Notes: a model not told the origin generated them from the letters alone. A stretch of 46,972 nucleotides of DNA from Bacillota bacterium (GCA_023397675.1 JAEWTV010000089.1:1-46972), one strand, 5' to 3'; counted from the first letter of the stretch, positions 1 to 6,842 are shown. Numbers and translations: made by a program.

Positions 1-28
1 TTTCTGCTACAATATTAAAGCAACGTAT

Positions 29-105
29 GGCGGCGTAGCTCAGTTGGCTAGAGCATTCGGTTCATACCCGAAGTGTCGTTGGTTCAAATCCGACCGCCGC
101 TACCA
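29..105 (+). tRNA. tRNA-Met (CAT), elongator type
   Basis: Full cloverleaf: acceptor GGCGGCG with CGCCGCT, anticodon arm TTCGG/CCGAA around a loop with CAT, T-arm GTTGG/CCGAC, encoded CCA end. The G1-U72 pair and the absence of the three G-C pairs of initiator tRNA in the anticodon stem favour elongator Met; Ile-CAT cannot be excluded. A TACAAT at 8-13 may be the -10 of the three-tRNA cluster, with its -35 outside the window. Confidence 0.96.
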
Positions 106-157
106 ATTAATTAGAGTTGGAAGTTAGTATATAACTTCCAACTTCTAATTTAAGCAA

Positions 158-233
158 GGCCCGTTGGTCAAGTGGCCTAAGACACCGCCCTTTCACGGCG
201 GCTACAGGGGTTCGAATCCCCTACGGGTCACCA
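158..233 (+). tRNA. tRNA-Glu (TTC)
   Basis: Cloverleaf with acceptor GGCCCGT/ACGGGTC, anticodon arm CCGCC-CTTTCAC-GGCGG (TTC), T-arm and encoded CCA. Second gene of the Met-Glu-Val cluster, 52 nt after tRNA-Met and only 3 nt before tRNA-Val, so it is probably processed from one transcript. Confidence 0.97.
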
Positions 234-236
234 CAT

Positions 237-312
237 GGGCGCTTAGCTCAGCTGGGAGAGCACCTGCCTTACAAGCAGGGGGTCATAGGTTCGAGCCCTA
301 TAGTGCCCACCA
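237..312 (+). tRNA. tRNA-Val (TAC), copy 1
   Basis: Cloverleaf with acceptor GGGCGCT/AGTGCCC, anticodon arm CCTGC-CTTACAA-GCAGG (TAC), encoded CCA. Last gene of the cluster. A second tRNA-Val(TAC) lies at 24445-24520; the two differ only at acceptor pair 4-69 (C-G here, A-T there). Confidence 0.97.
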
Positions 313-346
313 AAGGTTCCGGAAGTTTTCTTCCGGAACCTTTTAT
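312..346 (+). terminator. Terminator of the Met-Glu-Val tRNA cluster
   Basis: Hairpin with arms AAAGGTTCCGGAAG and CTTCCGGAACCTTTT, followed by T-rich sequence directly after the tRNA-Val CCA. Classic intrinsic terminator. Confidence 0.9.
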
Positions 347-401
347 ATATATATTTGTGAAACTAAGATATAAAGTCTTTAAACACCTTCCTAAAAACTT
401 T

Positions 402-430
402 TTGACATCATGGTACAAAATATTAATATT
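402..430 (+). promoter_or_regulatory. Possible distal sigma-A promoter upstream of spoIIE
   Basis: Perfect TTGACA at 402-407 with AATATT at 425-430 (17-bp spacer) or TAATAT one base earlier. The -10 is weak. About 200 bp before the spoIIE start, it could give vegetative transcription or be chance in AT-rich DNA. Confidence 0.35.
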
Positions 431-550
431 ATTTTAGGCTTTCAAACTTAGCCCATGTATGAGCAATTACAATAATAATTTTAATCAAGCTTATTTACCG
501 TAACCTTTTGGCGGTACATGTCATAAACAAATCAAAATCATGTATGCTTA

Positions 551-584
551 ATTGACAAATTCCTTAAAACCTTTGAATTATAAT
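551..584 (+). promoter_or_regulatory. Spo0A-type spoIIE promoter (21-bp spacer) with 0A-like box
   Basis: Perfect TTGACA (552-557) and perfect TATAAT (579-584) are separated by 21 bp, too long for ordinary sigma-A promoters. Established knowledge: Bacillus subtilis spoIIE and spoIIG have exactly such over-spaced sigma-A promoters that need phosphorylated Spo0A bound at the -35. Here the reverse strand of 551-559 reads TTTGTCAAT, 8 of 9 bases of the 0A box TTTGTCRAA, lying on the -35. The distance to the spoIIE start is about 44 bp. That Spo0A acts here is inference. Confidence 0.75.
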
Positions 585-627
585 CATTTGTGCACTTACG
601 GAAAACATTTATTGTCAGGGGGTACAA

Positions 628-3030
628 ATGATGAAAACTGAAATACAACCGTATTTTAGATCTATAAATACGGAAAACTTGAAACAGAAAGCTGAAAGGA
701 CAGGTGTTAAAAGTCTATTAACCAAAGAAAATTTAATTTTGCTTCCTCTTGGGTTTCTTCTCGGAAGAGCTTCAATCTTTGGAGGTATAATGCCTTTTGG
801 TTTTCCCTTCTATGCTGCTACAATAAATTCGGGACTTAACAGAATGATTTTAGCAGTTTCAGTAATACTCGGAATGATTACAGGTGGGATAGGTGAGCAG
901 GTATACATAACTATTTCTGCAATGGTACTCTTCAATGCATTTAACCTACTTTTTAAAAACAATAAGAAAAACCTGAATTTAAGGTATGCTTTGATTGGGT
1001 TCGCGGGAATATTGGTTCCGGCTCTTTTAACTACTTATCTTCAGGGCTTTCTTCTATACGATGTACTGAAGAATTTTCTTCAGGGTTTTATAGCGTTTGT
1101 ACTTGTTTTTGTGTTTAGGAGTGCAGTTCCTGCTATTTATGACTTAAAAGACAAATATAGTCTGACCAATGAAGAAATGGTCAGTGTTGCCATAATATCA
1201 GCCCTTGCACTTGCTGGTCTTGGAAATATAAAGCTTCTGGGCTTTGACTTAAAAGATATAATAGCTGTACTTATAGTTTTGTGGTTCAGCTATAGCTGCG
1301 GGTCGGGGGTGGGCTCTGCAGTAGGAGTTGTTATGGGGCTTGCGGTAAGCTTATCCTCTTCAGCTCCACCATTTATAATTGCTTCATATGCCTTCTGTGG
1401 TGTTTTATCTGGAGTTCTGGGCAAGCTGGGAAAAGTGGGACCGTGTATAGGGTTTGTTATGGGGAATGCTATTATTACGCTTTATATAAATGGTTCTATT
1501 GAAACATTAATAAACCTGAAAGACATTATTGTATCAATTATTCTGTTCCTTATTATTCCGAAAAGAATTGTTGAAATAATAACAGGTGGGTTCTTAAGAA
1601 GCTTTGACAAGGAAAACGTCAGAAAAAACTATAGTACACGTATTAAGGAAATTACTATTGATAGGCTTAATAGGTTTGCTTCAGCTTTTAAGGAGCTTTC
1701 AAAGACATTTGGAGAGATCTCTGAAACAAAGGTTGTTACAGACCGGCAGGATATAACTTCGCTGTTTGATAGGGTTGCCGACAAGGTATGCAAGGATTGC
1801 AGCCTTTGCATGCACTGTTGGGACAGAAATTTCTATAATACATATCAGGTGATGTTTAAAATTATTGAAAGACTTGATAGTAAAGGCAGAATTGAACAAA
1901 CCGATATTCCCAATTACTTCCTGGAAAGGTGTGAAAGAATTTGCGACTTTGTTGAAGAGGTTAATAACATTTATGAAATATTCCGTGTGGACATGGTTTG
2001 GAAAAGCAAGCTAGGAGAAAGCAGGAGCCTTGTATCCCAGCAGCTTGATGGACTTTCCAGGGTAATATCCAACCTTGCGTCTGAAATCAGTATAGATATA
2101 CATTTCAGGAGTGACTGGGAGGATGCTATTTTGGTGGAACTAAATAAAGCAGGAGTAAGAGCAACAGAGGTTATAGTATACGAAAACAAGTGGAAAAAAT
2201 ATGAGGTCAGTGTATTCCATAAGGGTTGCGGTGGTAAGCGAATATGCGTAAGTGTTATTGAAAAAGTGGTCTCAGAGATAGTCGGTAGAAGAATGGCAAA
2301 GGAAATAAGCGAGTGCAGTGGAACGCTTAAGCGTGGCTCCTGTACGCTCAAGCTTGTTGAAGAGGATACATTCAGGGTTACAACTGGGGTAGCAAAGATG
2401 TCAAAGTATGATGATACGGTCTCCGGTGATAGCTATACCTTTATGAATACCGGTGATGGGCGCTACATAATAGCGATAAGCGATGGAATGGGAACAGGTC
2501 AGAGGGCGTCTGTACAAAGTCAGGCAACGGTAAGCTTGCTGGAACAGTTTATGGAATCGGGTTTTGACAAGGATACTGCAATAAAAATAATAAATTCAAT
2601 TCTTGTGCTTAAATCTGATGATGAGTGTTTTTCGACAATGGACATGACCGTTATTGACCTCTATGAAGGAGATGTGGAATTTGTAAAGGTTGGAGCGGTT
2701 CCAACCTATATAATCAGGGATGATGCGGGAAGTGCTGAAATAATAAGGTCAGCATCACTTCCGGCAGGGCTGCTTTGCAATATAGAGGTTGAACTCATCC
2801 ATAAGAGCGTAAATAACGGAGATTTCATTGTAATGATGACTGACGGACTTGTGGACTCCTTTAAATGTACAAATGGGGAAAAGGATTTAATCAGGCTGCT
2901 TGGAGAGATCAAAAGTAAAAATCCCCAGGAAATTGCAGATATAATACTTCAAAAAGCTTTTGAAAACTGCGATGGAAGGCCAGTTGACGATATGATGGTT
3001 GTTGTGGCAAAGGTCTGGAAGCGAATATAA
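628..3030 (+). CDS. spoIIE: Stage II sporulation protein E (PP2C phosphatase)
   Basis: SpoIIE is a polytopic membrane phosphatase of the asymmetric septum. It dephosphorylates SpoIIAA, which frees sigma-F in the forespore. The 800-aa length is close to B. subtilis (827). The first ~330 residues hold about ten hydrophobic segments. A middle region follows with a C-x2-C-x2-C-x2-C cluster near residues 387-396, and the C-terminal PP2C domain has the metal-site motif SDGMGTGQRA around residues 618-627 and DDMMVVVAKV at the end. Ribosome site AGGGGG at 617-622 serves ATG628 or ATG631. The 21-bp-spaced promoter just upstream fits Spo0A control. The 115-aa gene that follows may be co-transcribed. 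Confidence 0.95.
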   Translation: MMKTEIQPYFRSINTENLKQKAERTGVKSLLTKENLILLPLGFLLGRASIFGGIMPFGFPFYAATINSGLNRMILAVSVILGMITGGIGEQVYITISAMVLFNAFNLLFKNNKKNLNLRYALIGFAGILVPALLTTYLQGFLLYDVLKNFLQGFIAFVLVFVFRSAVPAIYDLKDKYSLTNEEMVSVAIISALALAGLGNIKLLGFDLKDIIAVLIVLWFSYSCGSGVGSAVGVVMGLAVSLSSSAPPFIIASYAFCGVLSGVLGKLGKVGPCIGFVMGNAIITLYINGSIETLINLKDIIVSIILFLIIPKRIVEIITGGFLRSFDKENVRKNYSTRIKEITIDRLNRFASAFKELSKTFGEISETKVVTDRQDITSLFDRVADKVCKDCSLCMHCWDRNFYNTYQVMFKIIERLDSKGRIEQTDIPNYFLERCERICDFVEEVNNIYEIFRVDMVWKSKLGESRSLVSQQLDGLSRVISNLASEISIDIHFRSDWEDAILVELNKAGVRATEVIVYENKWKKYEVSVFHKGCGGKRICVSVIEKVVSEIVGRRMAKEISECSGTLKRGSCTLKLVEEDTFRVTTGVAKMSKYDDTVSGDSYTFMNTGDGRYIIAISDGMGTGQRASVQSQATVSLLEQFMESGFDKDTAIKIINSILVLKSDDECFSTMDMTVIDLYEGDVEFVKVGAVPTYIIRDDAGSAEIIRSASLPAGLLCNIEVELIHKSVNNGDFIVMMTDGLVDSFKCTNGEKDLIRLLGEIKSKNPQEIADIILQKAFENCDGRPVDDMMVVVAKVWKRI

Positions 3031-3045
3031 TTTAAAAAGTTAAGG

Positions 3046-3072
3046 TTATACATTTTAATAAAAAATGTATAA
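3046..3072 (+). repeat. AT-rich hairpin after spoIIE
   Basis: Inverted repeat TTATACATTTT / AAAAATGTATAA with a 4-nt AATA loop, 16 nt after the spoIIE stop. It has no T-run, so it is not a good terminator; it could be a processing or attenuation hairpin between spoIIE and the next gene. Confidence 0.4.
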
Positions 3073-3140
3073 GTTTCCATTCATTTAGTAAAAATAAGCT
3101 TGAGAAAGATGTTTGGAGGATTTGTAAAGTGAATGGAAAC
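3073..3140 (+). promoter_or_regulatory. Inverted repeat burying the GTG start of the next gene
   Basis: GTTTCCATTCATTT (3073-3086) pairs with AAGTGAATGGAAAC (3127-3140): 14 pairs with one G-U. The 3' arm contains the GTG start codon (3129-3131) of the following gene and the loop contains its GGAGGA ribosome site (3115-3120). The geometry suggests translational occlusion, for instance when transcript starts upstream at spoIIE. Confidence 0.5.
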
Positions 3141-3476
3141 AATAAAAGAATTGTAGTAATCAAGGATATACCTTCCAACTTCATTGAAGAAGCAATTTTA
3201 ATTTTAAAGAGTGAGCCTGATGCGGGGGATGAGATTAATAAGGATTCCTCCCCTGTTAAACCTGGCAAAAAGAAGGATAATGAGTTTCTAATTAAAGAAG
3301 CTGAAATGCTTATTAATAATTATGTCAAAGAGTGTAAGAGCAGAGGTATTTTTACCAATGAGCCTGTAAAGAAACGCAGGACGGTTAAAAGCAGGTTTTC
3401 TATTAATGTTGCTATAAACATTGCACTTGTGTGCAGTATTGCATTCCTGGTATTTGTACTTTCAAAACTCCTTTGA
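3129..3476 (+). CDS. Small tail-anchored membrane protein downstream of spoIIE
   Basis: A 115-aa protein I cannot name. Residues 1-90 are charged and soluble, starting with a beta-like stretch (KRIVVIKDIP) and including a Lys/Asp/Glu-rich linker. Residues ~92-115 form a single hydrophobic helix preceded by KKRRTVKSR, so a cytoplasmic N-terminus with a C-terminal anchor is likely. Start is GTG with GGAGGA 8 nt upstream. It lies 98 bp after spoIIE on the same strand, which suggests but does not prove a sporulation role. A 14-bp inverted repeat covers the start codon. Confidence 0.75.
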   Translation: MNGNNKRIVVIKDIPSNFIEEAILILKSEPDAGDEINKDSSPVKPGKKKDNEFLIKEAEMLINNYVKECKSRGIFTNEPVKKRRTVKSRFSINVAINIALVCSIAFLVFVLSKLL

Positions 3477-3500
3477 GGCATCGTGTTCAAGCGGTGCCTC
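3475..3500 (+). terminator. Hairpin overlapping the stop codon
   Basis: GAGGCATCG / CGGTGCCTC, a nine-pair stem with one G-U and an 8-nt loop. No T-run follows, so it is a weak terminator or an mRNA 3'-end stabiliser. Confidence 0.4.
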
Positions 3501-3662
3501 TATATGTGCTTTTCCCAATTTGTTTTAATATAATCTCTTACCATTGATTTTAAGCCTTCAAAGATATATTATAATAAAGATATCTTTTCATTTCATGTAA
3601 CAAAAATATGTTACGCTATTTGTATTTTATTTGTTGTCCAAATTTTCTACCAGGAGATAATA

Positions 3663-4292
3663 ATGGAACGCTTAAAGATACTTGATATAATTTTGCTCCC
3701 AAAACGTTTTTATGAAGGAATAAGTAGCAGGCTGTGGACCTTGTACATAGGAATAATACTTGTTGGAATAAATGATTTGTTTGTTACCTTTTATGCAAAC
3801 TTTGACAAGCTGTTTTCAGGCAAATCAGTATCTGTAATACTGCAGAATGCCGGTATTTCACTAATTTCCATAATAATAATAGGAACTGTTGACATCATAT
3901 GCTTTTCAAAACCTCTTTCTGATATATTCAGAAGACTGGGAACAGCTGAGCCTGCCACTTCTGGTAACAGCGCTACAATTAAGATTATGAAGGCATATGT
4001 AGTAGCAAATGTACTTATGCTTGTAATTAACATTGTATTGCTGCTGGGAAGCATGGGTGCGGTGGACAGTTCATCTGCGGTAACCGCAGCAGCTGATTCA
4101 TCAGATTTTCTCAGTACACTTGCGATTCTTTGGATTTGTGCAATAGTCACCCGCGGCGCCGGAATAATTCACAAAATGGAATCTAGAAATAAGCTTACTG
4201 CATTCATTCTCATCTATATTTGGAGCCTACTGCTTGGGGAAGCGTTAAGATGGATATACATCAACATAATACTTAAAATGCTGAATATATAA
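3663..4292 (+). CDS. Yip1-like polytopic membrane protein
   Basis: 209 aa with about five hydrophobic segments (roughly residues 24-44, 62-82, 110-130, 147-163, 178-203). The N-terminal MERLKILDIILLPKRFYEGI segment, a short amphipathic stretch before the first membrane span, and the overall pattern resemble bacterial Yip1-family proteins, whose function is mostly unknown. A Ser/Ala-rich loop lies near residues 132-147. Ribosome site AGGAGAT at 3652-3658 supports ATG3663. It stands alone, followed by a bidirectional terminator. The family call is by pattern only. Confidence 0.6.
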   Translation: MERLKILDIILLPKRFYEGISSRLWTLYIGIILVGINDLFVTFYANFDKLFSGKSVSVILQNAGISLISIIIIGTVDIICFSKPLSDIFRRLGTAEPATSGNSATIKIMKAYVVANVLMLVINIVLLLGSMGAVDSSSAVTAAADSSDFLSTLAILWICAIVTRGAGIIHKMESRNKLTAFILIYIWSLLLGEALRWIYINIILKMLNI

Positions 4293-4301
4293 ATTATTAC
4301 A

Positions 4302-4340
4302 TAAAAAAACCTTTACTTATAAAGTAAAGGTTTTTTTGTT
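4302..4340. terminator. Bidirectional terminator
   Basis: Arms AAACCTTTACTT and AAGTAAAGGTTT with a 3-nt loop, T-run on one side and A-run on the other. It serves both the plus-strand Yip1-like gene and the minus-strand NlpC/P60 gene that converge on it. Confidence 0.9.
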
Positions 4341-4347
4341 CAAATGC

Positions 4348-5265
4348 TTAATTAAATATTCTTCTGGCTGTCATAAAGGTTCGTGCATAGAAACCACTTG
4401 ACATATCTGTAATAAGTACTCTGTACCTACTCCCTGAAGATGCTTCAATAAAATTGCCGTCTCCTATATATATTCCAACATGGTTTATATAGTTATGACC
4501 GCCATTTGTATCAAAGAATACAAGGTCTCCAGGCTTAAGATTTGCCAATTTAACTTTTGTTCCCTGAGTTGCCTGATCTGCTGCAACCCTGTTCAAGTTA
4601 ACGCCGAACTTTGCGTATACATATTGTACAAGGCCTGAACAGTCAAACCCTTTAGGACTTGTTCCGCCCCATACATATCTTACACCCAAATATTTTTTTG
4701 CTGCTTCAACAATCTTTTGTCCCTGGGATATGCTCGGAGGAACACTCTTTGGTTTTTCGGACGGTATAGCGGCTAACATAGCTTCAATTGTCTGATACCT
4801 GTCGGATGTTTGTAAATCTAAAAGTTTCTTATGTATCCAACCCTCTGTACCATGCAGGGTTTTTATTTTGAACCAGTCATTCCAGGTTGCTGTTATTGTT
4901 ACATCAACATCCTTATAAAGTGATGCAAGAACGTCATGATCGGTATCAGGATAATTTCTTACATTTGAATTGTCGTCATTGGTTGTTCCTATTATTGCGT
5001 TGGGGTCTCTTTCAGCACCCCTGCTTGCAAGTATTAAACGATCCCTGGTTGTCAGCGCATCTGCTGTAACAGACTGAGCAGATTGTAATACTACTGTCTC
5101 TTTAGGTGCTTCTGCTGTTGTTTCTGTGGTAGTCTGAGTTGTTGTTTCAGCGTAAGTGGTTGTACTTGGTGCGGTACTTTTTGGCGTACTCGCCAGTGCT
5201 ATGCCCGAGGTAAGCACAAATGCAATGCATGTGCCTATAGGCAGCAGCTTTTCCAGCTTTAACAT
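4348..5265 (-). CDS. Secreted SH3 / NlpC-P60 cell-wall endopeptidase
   Basis: A 305-aa exported peptidoglycan hydrolase that should cut stem peptides in the wall. Residues 1-25 are a signal peptide ending near ALAS, followed by a Thr-rich linker (28-55). Residues ~90-152 form a bacterial SH3 domain (NVRNYPDTD, WFKIKTLHGTEGWIHKKLL). Residues ~183-305 are the NlpC/P60 domain with catalytic Cys209 in GFDCSGLVQYVYAKFG and His262 in NHVGIYIGDGNFIEAS. The AGGAGG site at 5275-5280 supports the start. A c-di-AMP riboswitch lies immediately upstream, fitting the known link between this second messenger and wall homeostasis. Confidence 0.93.
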   Translation of the reverse strand: MLKLEKLLPIGTCIAFVLTSGIALASTPKSTAPSTTTYAETTTQTTTETTAEAPKETVVLQSAQSVTADALTTRDRLILASRGAERDPNAIIGTTNDDNSNVRNYPDTDHDVLASLYKDVDVTITATWNDWFKIKTLHGTEGWIHKKLLDLQTSDRYQTIEAMLAAIPSEKPKSVPPSISQGQKIVEAAKKYLGVRYVWGGTSPKGFDCSGLVQYVYAKFGVNLNRVAADQATQGTKVKLANLKPGDLVFFDTNGGHNYINHVGIYIGDGNFIEASSGSRYRVLITDMSSGFYARTFMTARRIFN

Positions 5266-5283
5266 TTTAAAATCCTCCTATTT

Positions 5284-5413
5284 CCAGCTTCCGAAGTTAG
5301 CTGCCGGGTTCGGGTAATAGGATCACCCCTACCACTATAAAAGTGGATTAGCCCCAATTAACTGGTTCCTCCGTACCCCTTTTCGGGGATTCAGCCTTTT
5401 TAGATTATTGACC
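5284..5413 (-). promoter_or_regulatory. Cyclic di-AMP riboswitch (ydaO/yuaA type)
   Basis: On the minus strand the leader shows the conserved ydaO blocks in order: GGCTGAATCCCC, GGTACGGAGGAACC, TTGGGGCTAATCC, GGTAGGGGTGATCC, then CCCGAACCCGGCAGCTAAC and TTCGGAAGC. This order and the sequence are typical of ydaO riboswitches, known OFF-switches for wall hydrolase and osmolyte genes. The 3' end of the aptamer lies only a few nt before the AGGAGG site (5275-5280) and I see no terminator between them, so translational control or overlap with the ribosome site is likely here. Confidence 0.93.
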
Positions 5414-5766
5414 TCATAAATTACCTGTATACACAATATATTACAACATTGTTACAGGCTCGTTAAAAATTATATAACTAGAGCAAGCGTGTGTCAAACA
5501 GGGTATTTATAAGAAAATTGAAGGTAAATTAAGATAATTATCTTCAATTAAACTAAACTAAGAGTTATAGGACTTTAGAACTAGGAAATGTTATGACATA
5601 CGTAATGGATTGTCTTAAAGGCTATTCTTAGCTTATTTTTACTAGACTTTTGAATTCAAATTATATAGTATTTGTGGTATTATATGAGGACAGTAGTAAT
5701 TGCATTAAGCGGCTGACTTAAAAACATATTACTGTTATTTAACATAAAGGTTGAGGGGGCTTTAAT
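5414..5766. other. Intergenic stretch, no gene seen
   Basis: AT-rich divergent spacer holding the presumed promoter of the riboswitch leader (minus) and of the zinc-ribbon gene (plus; TATTATAT near 5678). A weak inverted repeat (TTGAAG...CTTCAA) lies at about 5518-5547. No other structure is evident. Confidence 0.5.
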
Positions 5767-5931
5767 ATGCCAAGAATTAAACTTGTAGAGACTGATGAAC
5801 TGCCAAAATGTCCATACTGTGAAAATACTCTTGAAACGATTGAAAAATCTCACACCGGAATGTTGTCTTCTACAATAATCTATATTTGCCCACACTGTAA
5901 AAAGATATTAAGCATGGGTATTAATGGATAG
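5767..5931 (+). CDS. 54-aa zinc-ribbon microprotein
   Basis: A short reading frame of 54 aa with two knuckles, CPYC at 15-18 and CPHC at 41-44, spaced as in a zinc ribbon; the protein is otherwise beta-like (TGMLSSTIIYI between the knuckles). It probably binds one Zn; its partner is unknown. Start supported by GAGGGG 7 nt upstream of ATG. It stands alone between a long spacer and tRNA-Arg. The two CxxC pairs and good ribosome site make it credible despite its size. Confidence 0.8.
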   Translation: MPRIKLVETDELPKCPYCENTLETIEKSHTGMLSSTIIYICPHCKKILSMGING

Positions 5932-5987
5932 GATAATACATATACTACGATGAGTTGGGTTTCAAGGGCTTTTCCTTTGAATCACAG

Positions 5988-6015
5988 TTGTAAAATAGTA
6001 TTATCCTGATATAAT
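5988..6015 (+). promoter_or_regulatory. Promoter of tRNA-Arg
   Basis: TTGTAA (5988-5993), 16-bp spacer, TATAAT (6010-6015), 17 nt before the mature tRNA 5' end. Confidence 0.65.
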
Positions 6016-6032
6016 ATAATGATGGCGGTTAT

Positions 6033-6107
6033 GTCCCGGTGGCCTAATGGATAAGGTAGTGGATTCCGGTTCCACTGATACGGGTTCGATTCCTGTTCGG
6101 GACGCCA
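6033..6107 (+). tRNA. tRNA-Arg (CCG)
   Basis: Cloverleaf with acceptor GTCCCGG/TCGGGAC, anticodon arm GTGGA-TTCCGGT-TCCAC (CCG), T-arm ACGGG/CCTGT, G73 and encoded CCA. Its last 20 nt, from the G after TTC of the T-loop to CCA, are repeated exactly at 6282-6301 together with the terminator and following sequence. Confidence 0.97.
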
Positions 6108-6140
6108 GAAAGACTTTGAGTAAATCAAAGTCTTTTTTTA
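6108..6140 (+). terminator. Terminator of tRNA-Arg, copy 1
   Basis: AAAGACTTTGA / TCAAAGTCTTT hairpin and seven T. A second copy with small loop changes follows the duplicated tRNA tail at 6302-6337. Confidence 0.9.
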
Positions 6141-6301
6141 TATGTATAGGAGGAATCGAACCCGAGAGGGCACGAGCCGTTGAGAAAATGTGCTAAATGC
6201 ACATTTTAAGGTGAGTGTAGGAGCCCGGCACCCGAATGGAGTGAGGGTGGGCGACGTCGTAAGTACAGCGAAGCTGTGCGGGATTCCTGTTCGGGACGCC
6301 A

Positions 6302-6337
6302 AGAAAGACTTTGAATTAAATCAAAGTCTTTTTTTAT
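6302..6337 (+). terminator. Duplicated terminator of the tRNA-tail element
   Basis: AAAGACTTTGA / TCAAAGTCTTTTTTT with loop ATTAAA in place of the GTAAA of copy 1; follows the duplicated tRNA-Arg 3' end. It would end transcripts that read through the first terminator. Confidence 0.75.
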
Positions 6338-6440
6338 ATGTATAGGAGGAATCGAACCCGAGAGGCTGGTTACATTTATAATTAAGACATATATGTAGTA
6401 AAAGTTGTTTAAACTATACTGGAATAGGAGACTAAATAAT

Positions 6441-6842
6441 ATGAGTATCATAGATTTAAAAAAAATTGTTAAAAGTGATATGTATGAAATTGCACTACAT
6501 AATTCAAAAAAATATATAGTTCTTTCACTTATTGGAGTATGGGATCGGAAATCAAAACTAGATCTTTATATAGATGATATAAAATATGCTTTACAAAAAG
6601 TGACGCAAGGGTTTAGTGTTATTCTTGATTTGACACAGTATAGAGGAAGTGCATCAGAATTTACTCATATGCACATAGAAGCACAGAAGCTGGCAATTGA
6701 TACTGGCTTAAATAAAACAGCAGTCGTTATGCCAAACAACCCAATGCTTAAAGTAACAGTTGATTATATATTCGAACAGACAGGAATTAGTGCACTTTAT
6801 TTTAATAATATTGCTTCAGCAGAAAACTGGGTGAGTTTATAA
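6441..6842 (+). CDS. STAS/SpoIIAA-fold-like protein
   Basis: 133 aa, soluble. The pattern of an N-terminal strand pair (KYIVLSLIGVWDRKSKLDLYI), a helix, a buried strand FSVILDLTQYRG, a helix and the strand KTAVVMPNN, ending with a short helix, looks like the STAS-like fold found in many small clostridial regulators. No anti-sigma partner lies nearby. ATG6441 is chosen because AGGAG (6426-6430) precedes it; an upstream TTG frame would lie in front of this site. Function unknown; the fold call is an inference from pattern. Confidence 0.65.
   Translation: MSIIDLKKIVKSDMYEIALHNSKKYIVLSLIGVWDRKSKLDLYIDDIKYALQKVTQGFSVILDLTQYRGSASEFTHMHIEAQKLAIDTGLNKTAVVMPNNPMLKVTVDYIFEQTGISALYFNNIASAENWVSL

Larger units (their letters stand above)
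6088..6365 (+). repeat. tRNA-tail element, copy 1 (at tRNA-Arg)
   Basis: Two direct repeats of 82-84 bp (6088-6169 and 6282-6365) flank a 112-bp core. Each repeat runs from base G57 of the tRNA T-loop through acceptor, CCA, terminator and a short spacer to AATCGAACCCGAGAGG. The core holds the hairpin AAAATGTGC-TAAAT-GCACATTTT (6185-6207) and ACAGC-GAA-GCTGT (6265-6277). The repeat's right part contains AGGAATCGAACCCG (6151-6164; 6347-6360), an exact inverted copy of part of the T-arm of this tRNA. A related element lies at tRNA-Thr. I do not recognise a named family. The reading frame on the minus strand here is spurious. Confidence 0.85.

Noticed and set aside
164..373. 69-codon frame over tRNA-Glu and tRNA-Val
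   Set aside because: Lies entirely on two tRNA genes and their terminator.
1971..2351. 126-codon minus-strand frame inside spoIIE
   Set aside because: Shadow of spoIIE on the opposite strand; no ribosome site and no recognisable protein.
6088..6365. CRISPR array
   Set aside because: Only two repeat units, long and tRNA-derived, with no spacers or cas genes in the window.
6206..6451. 81-codon minus-strand frame in the tRNA-tail element
   Set aside because: It reads through the antisense of the element and the 5' region of the STAS-like gene; no ribosome site. Typical false gene next to tRNA repeats.
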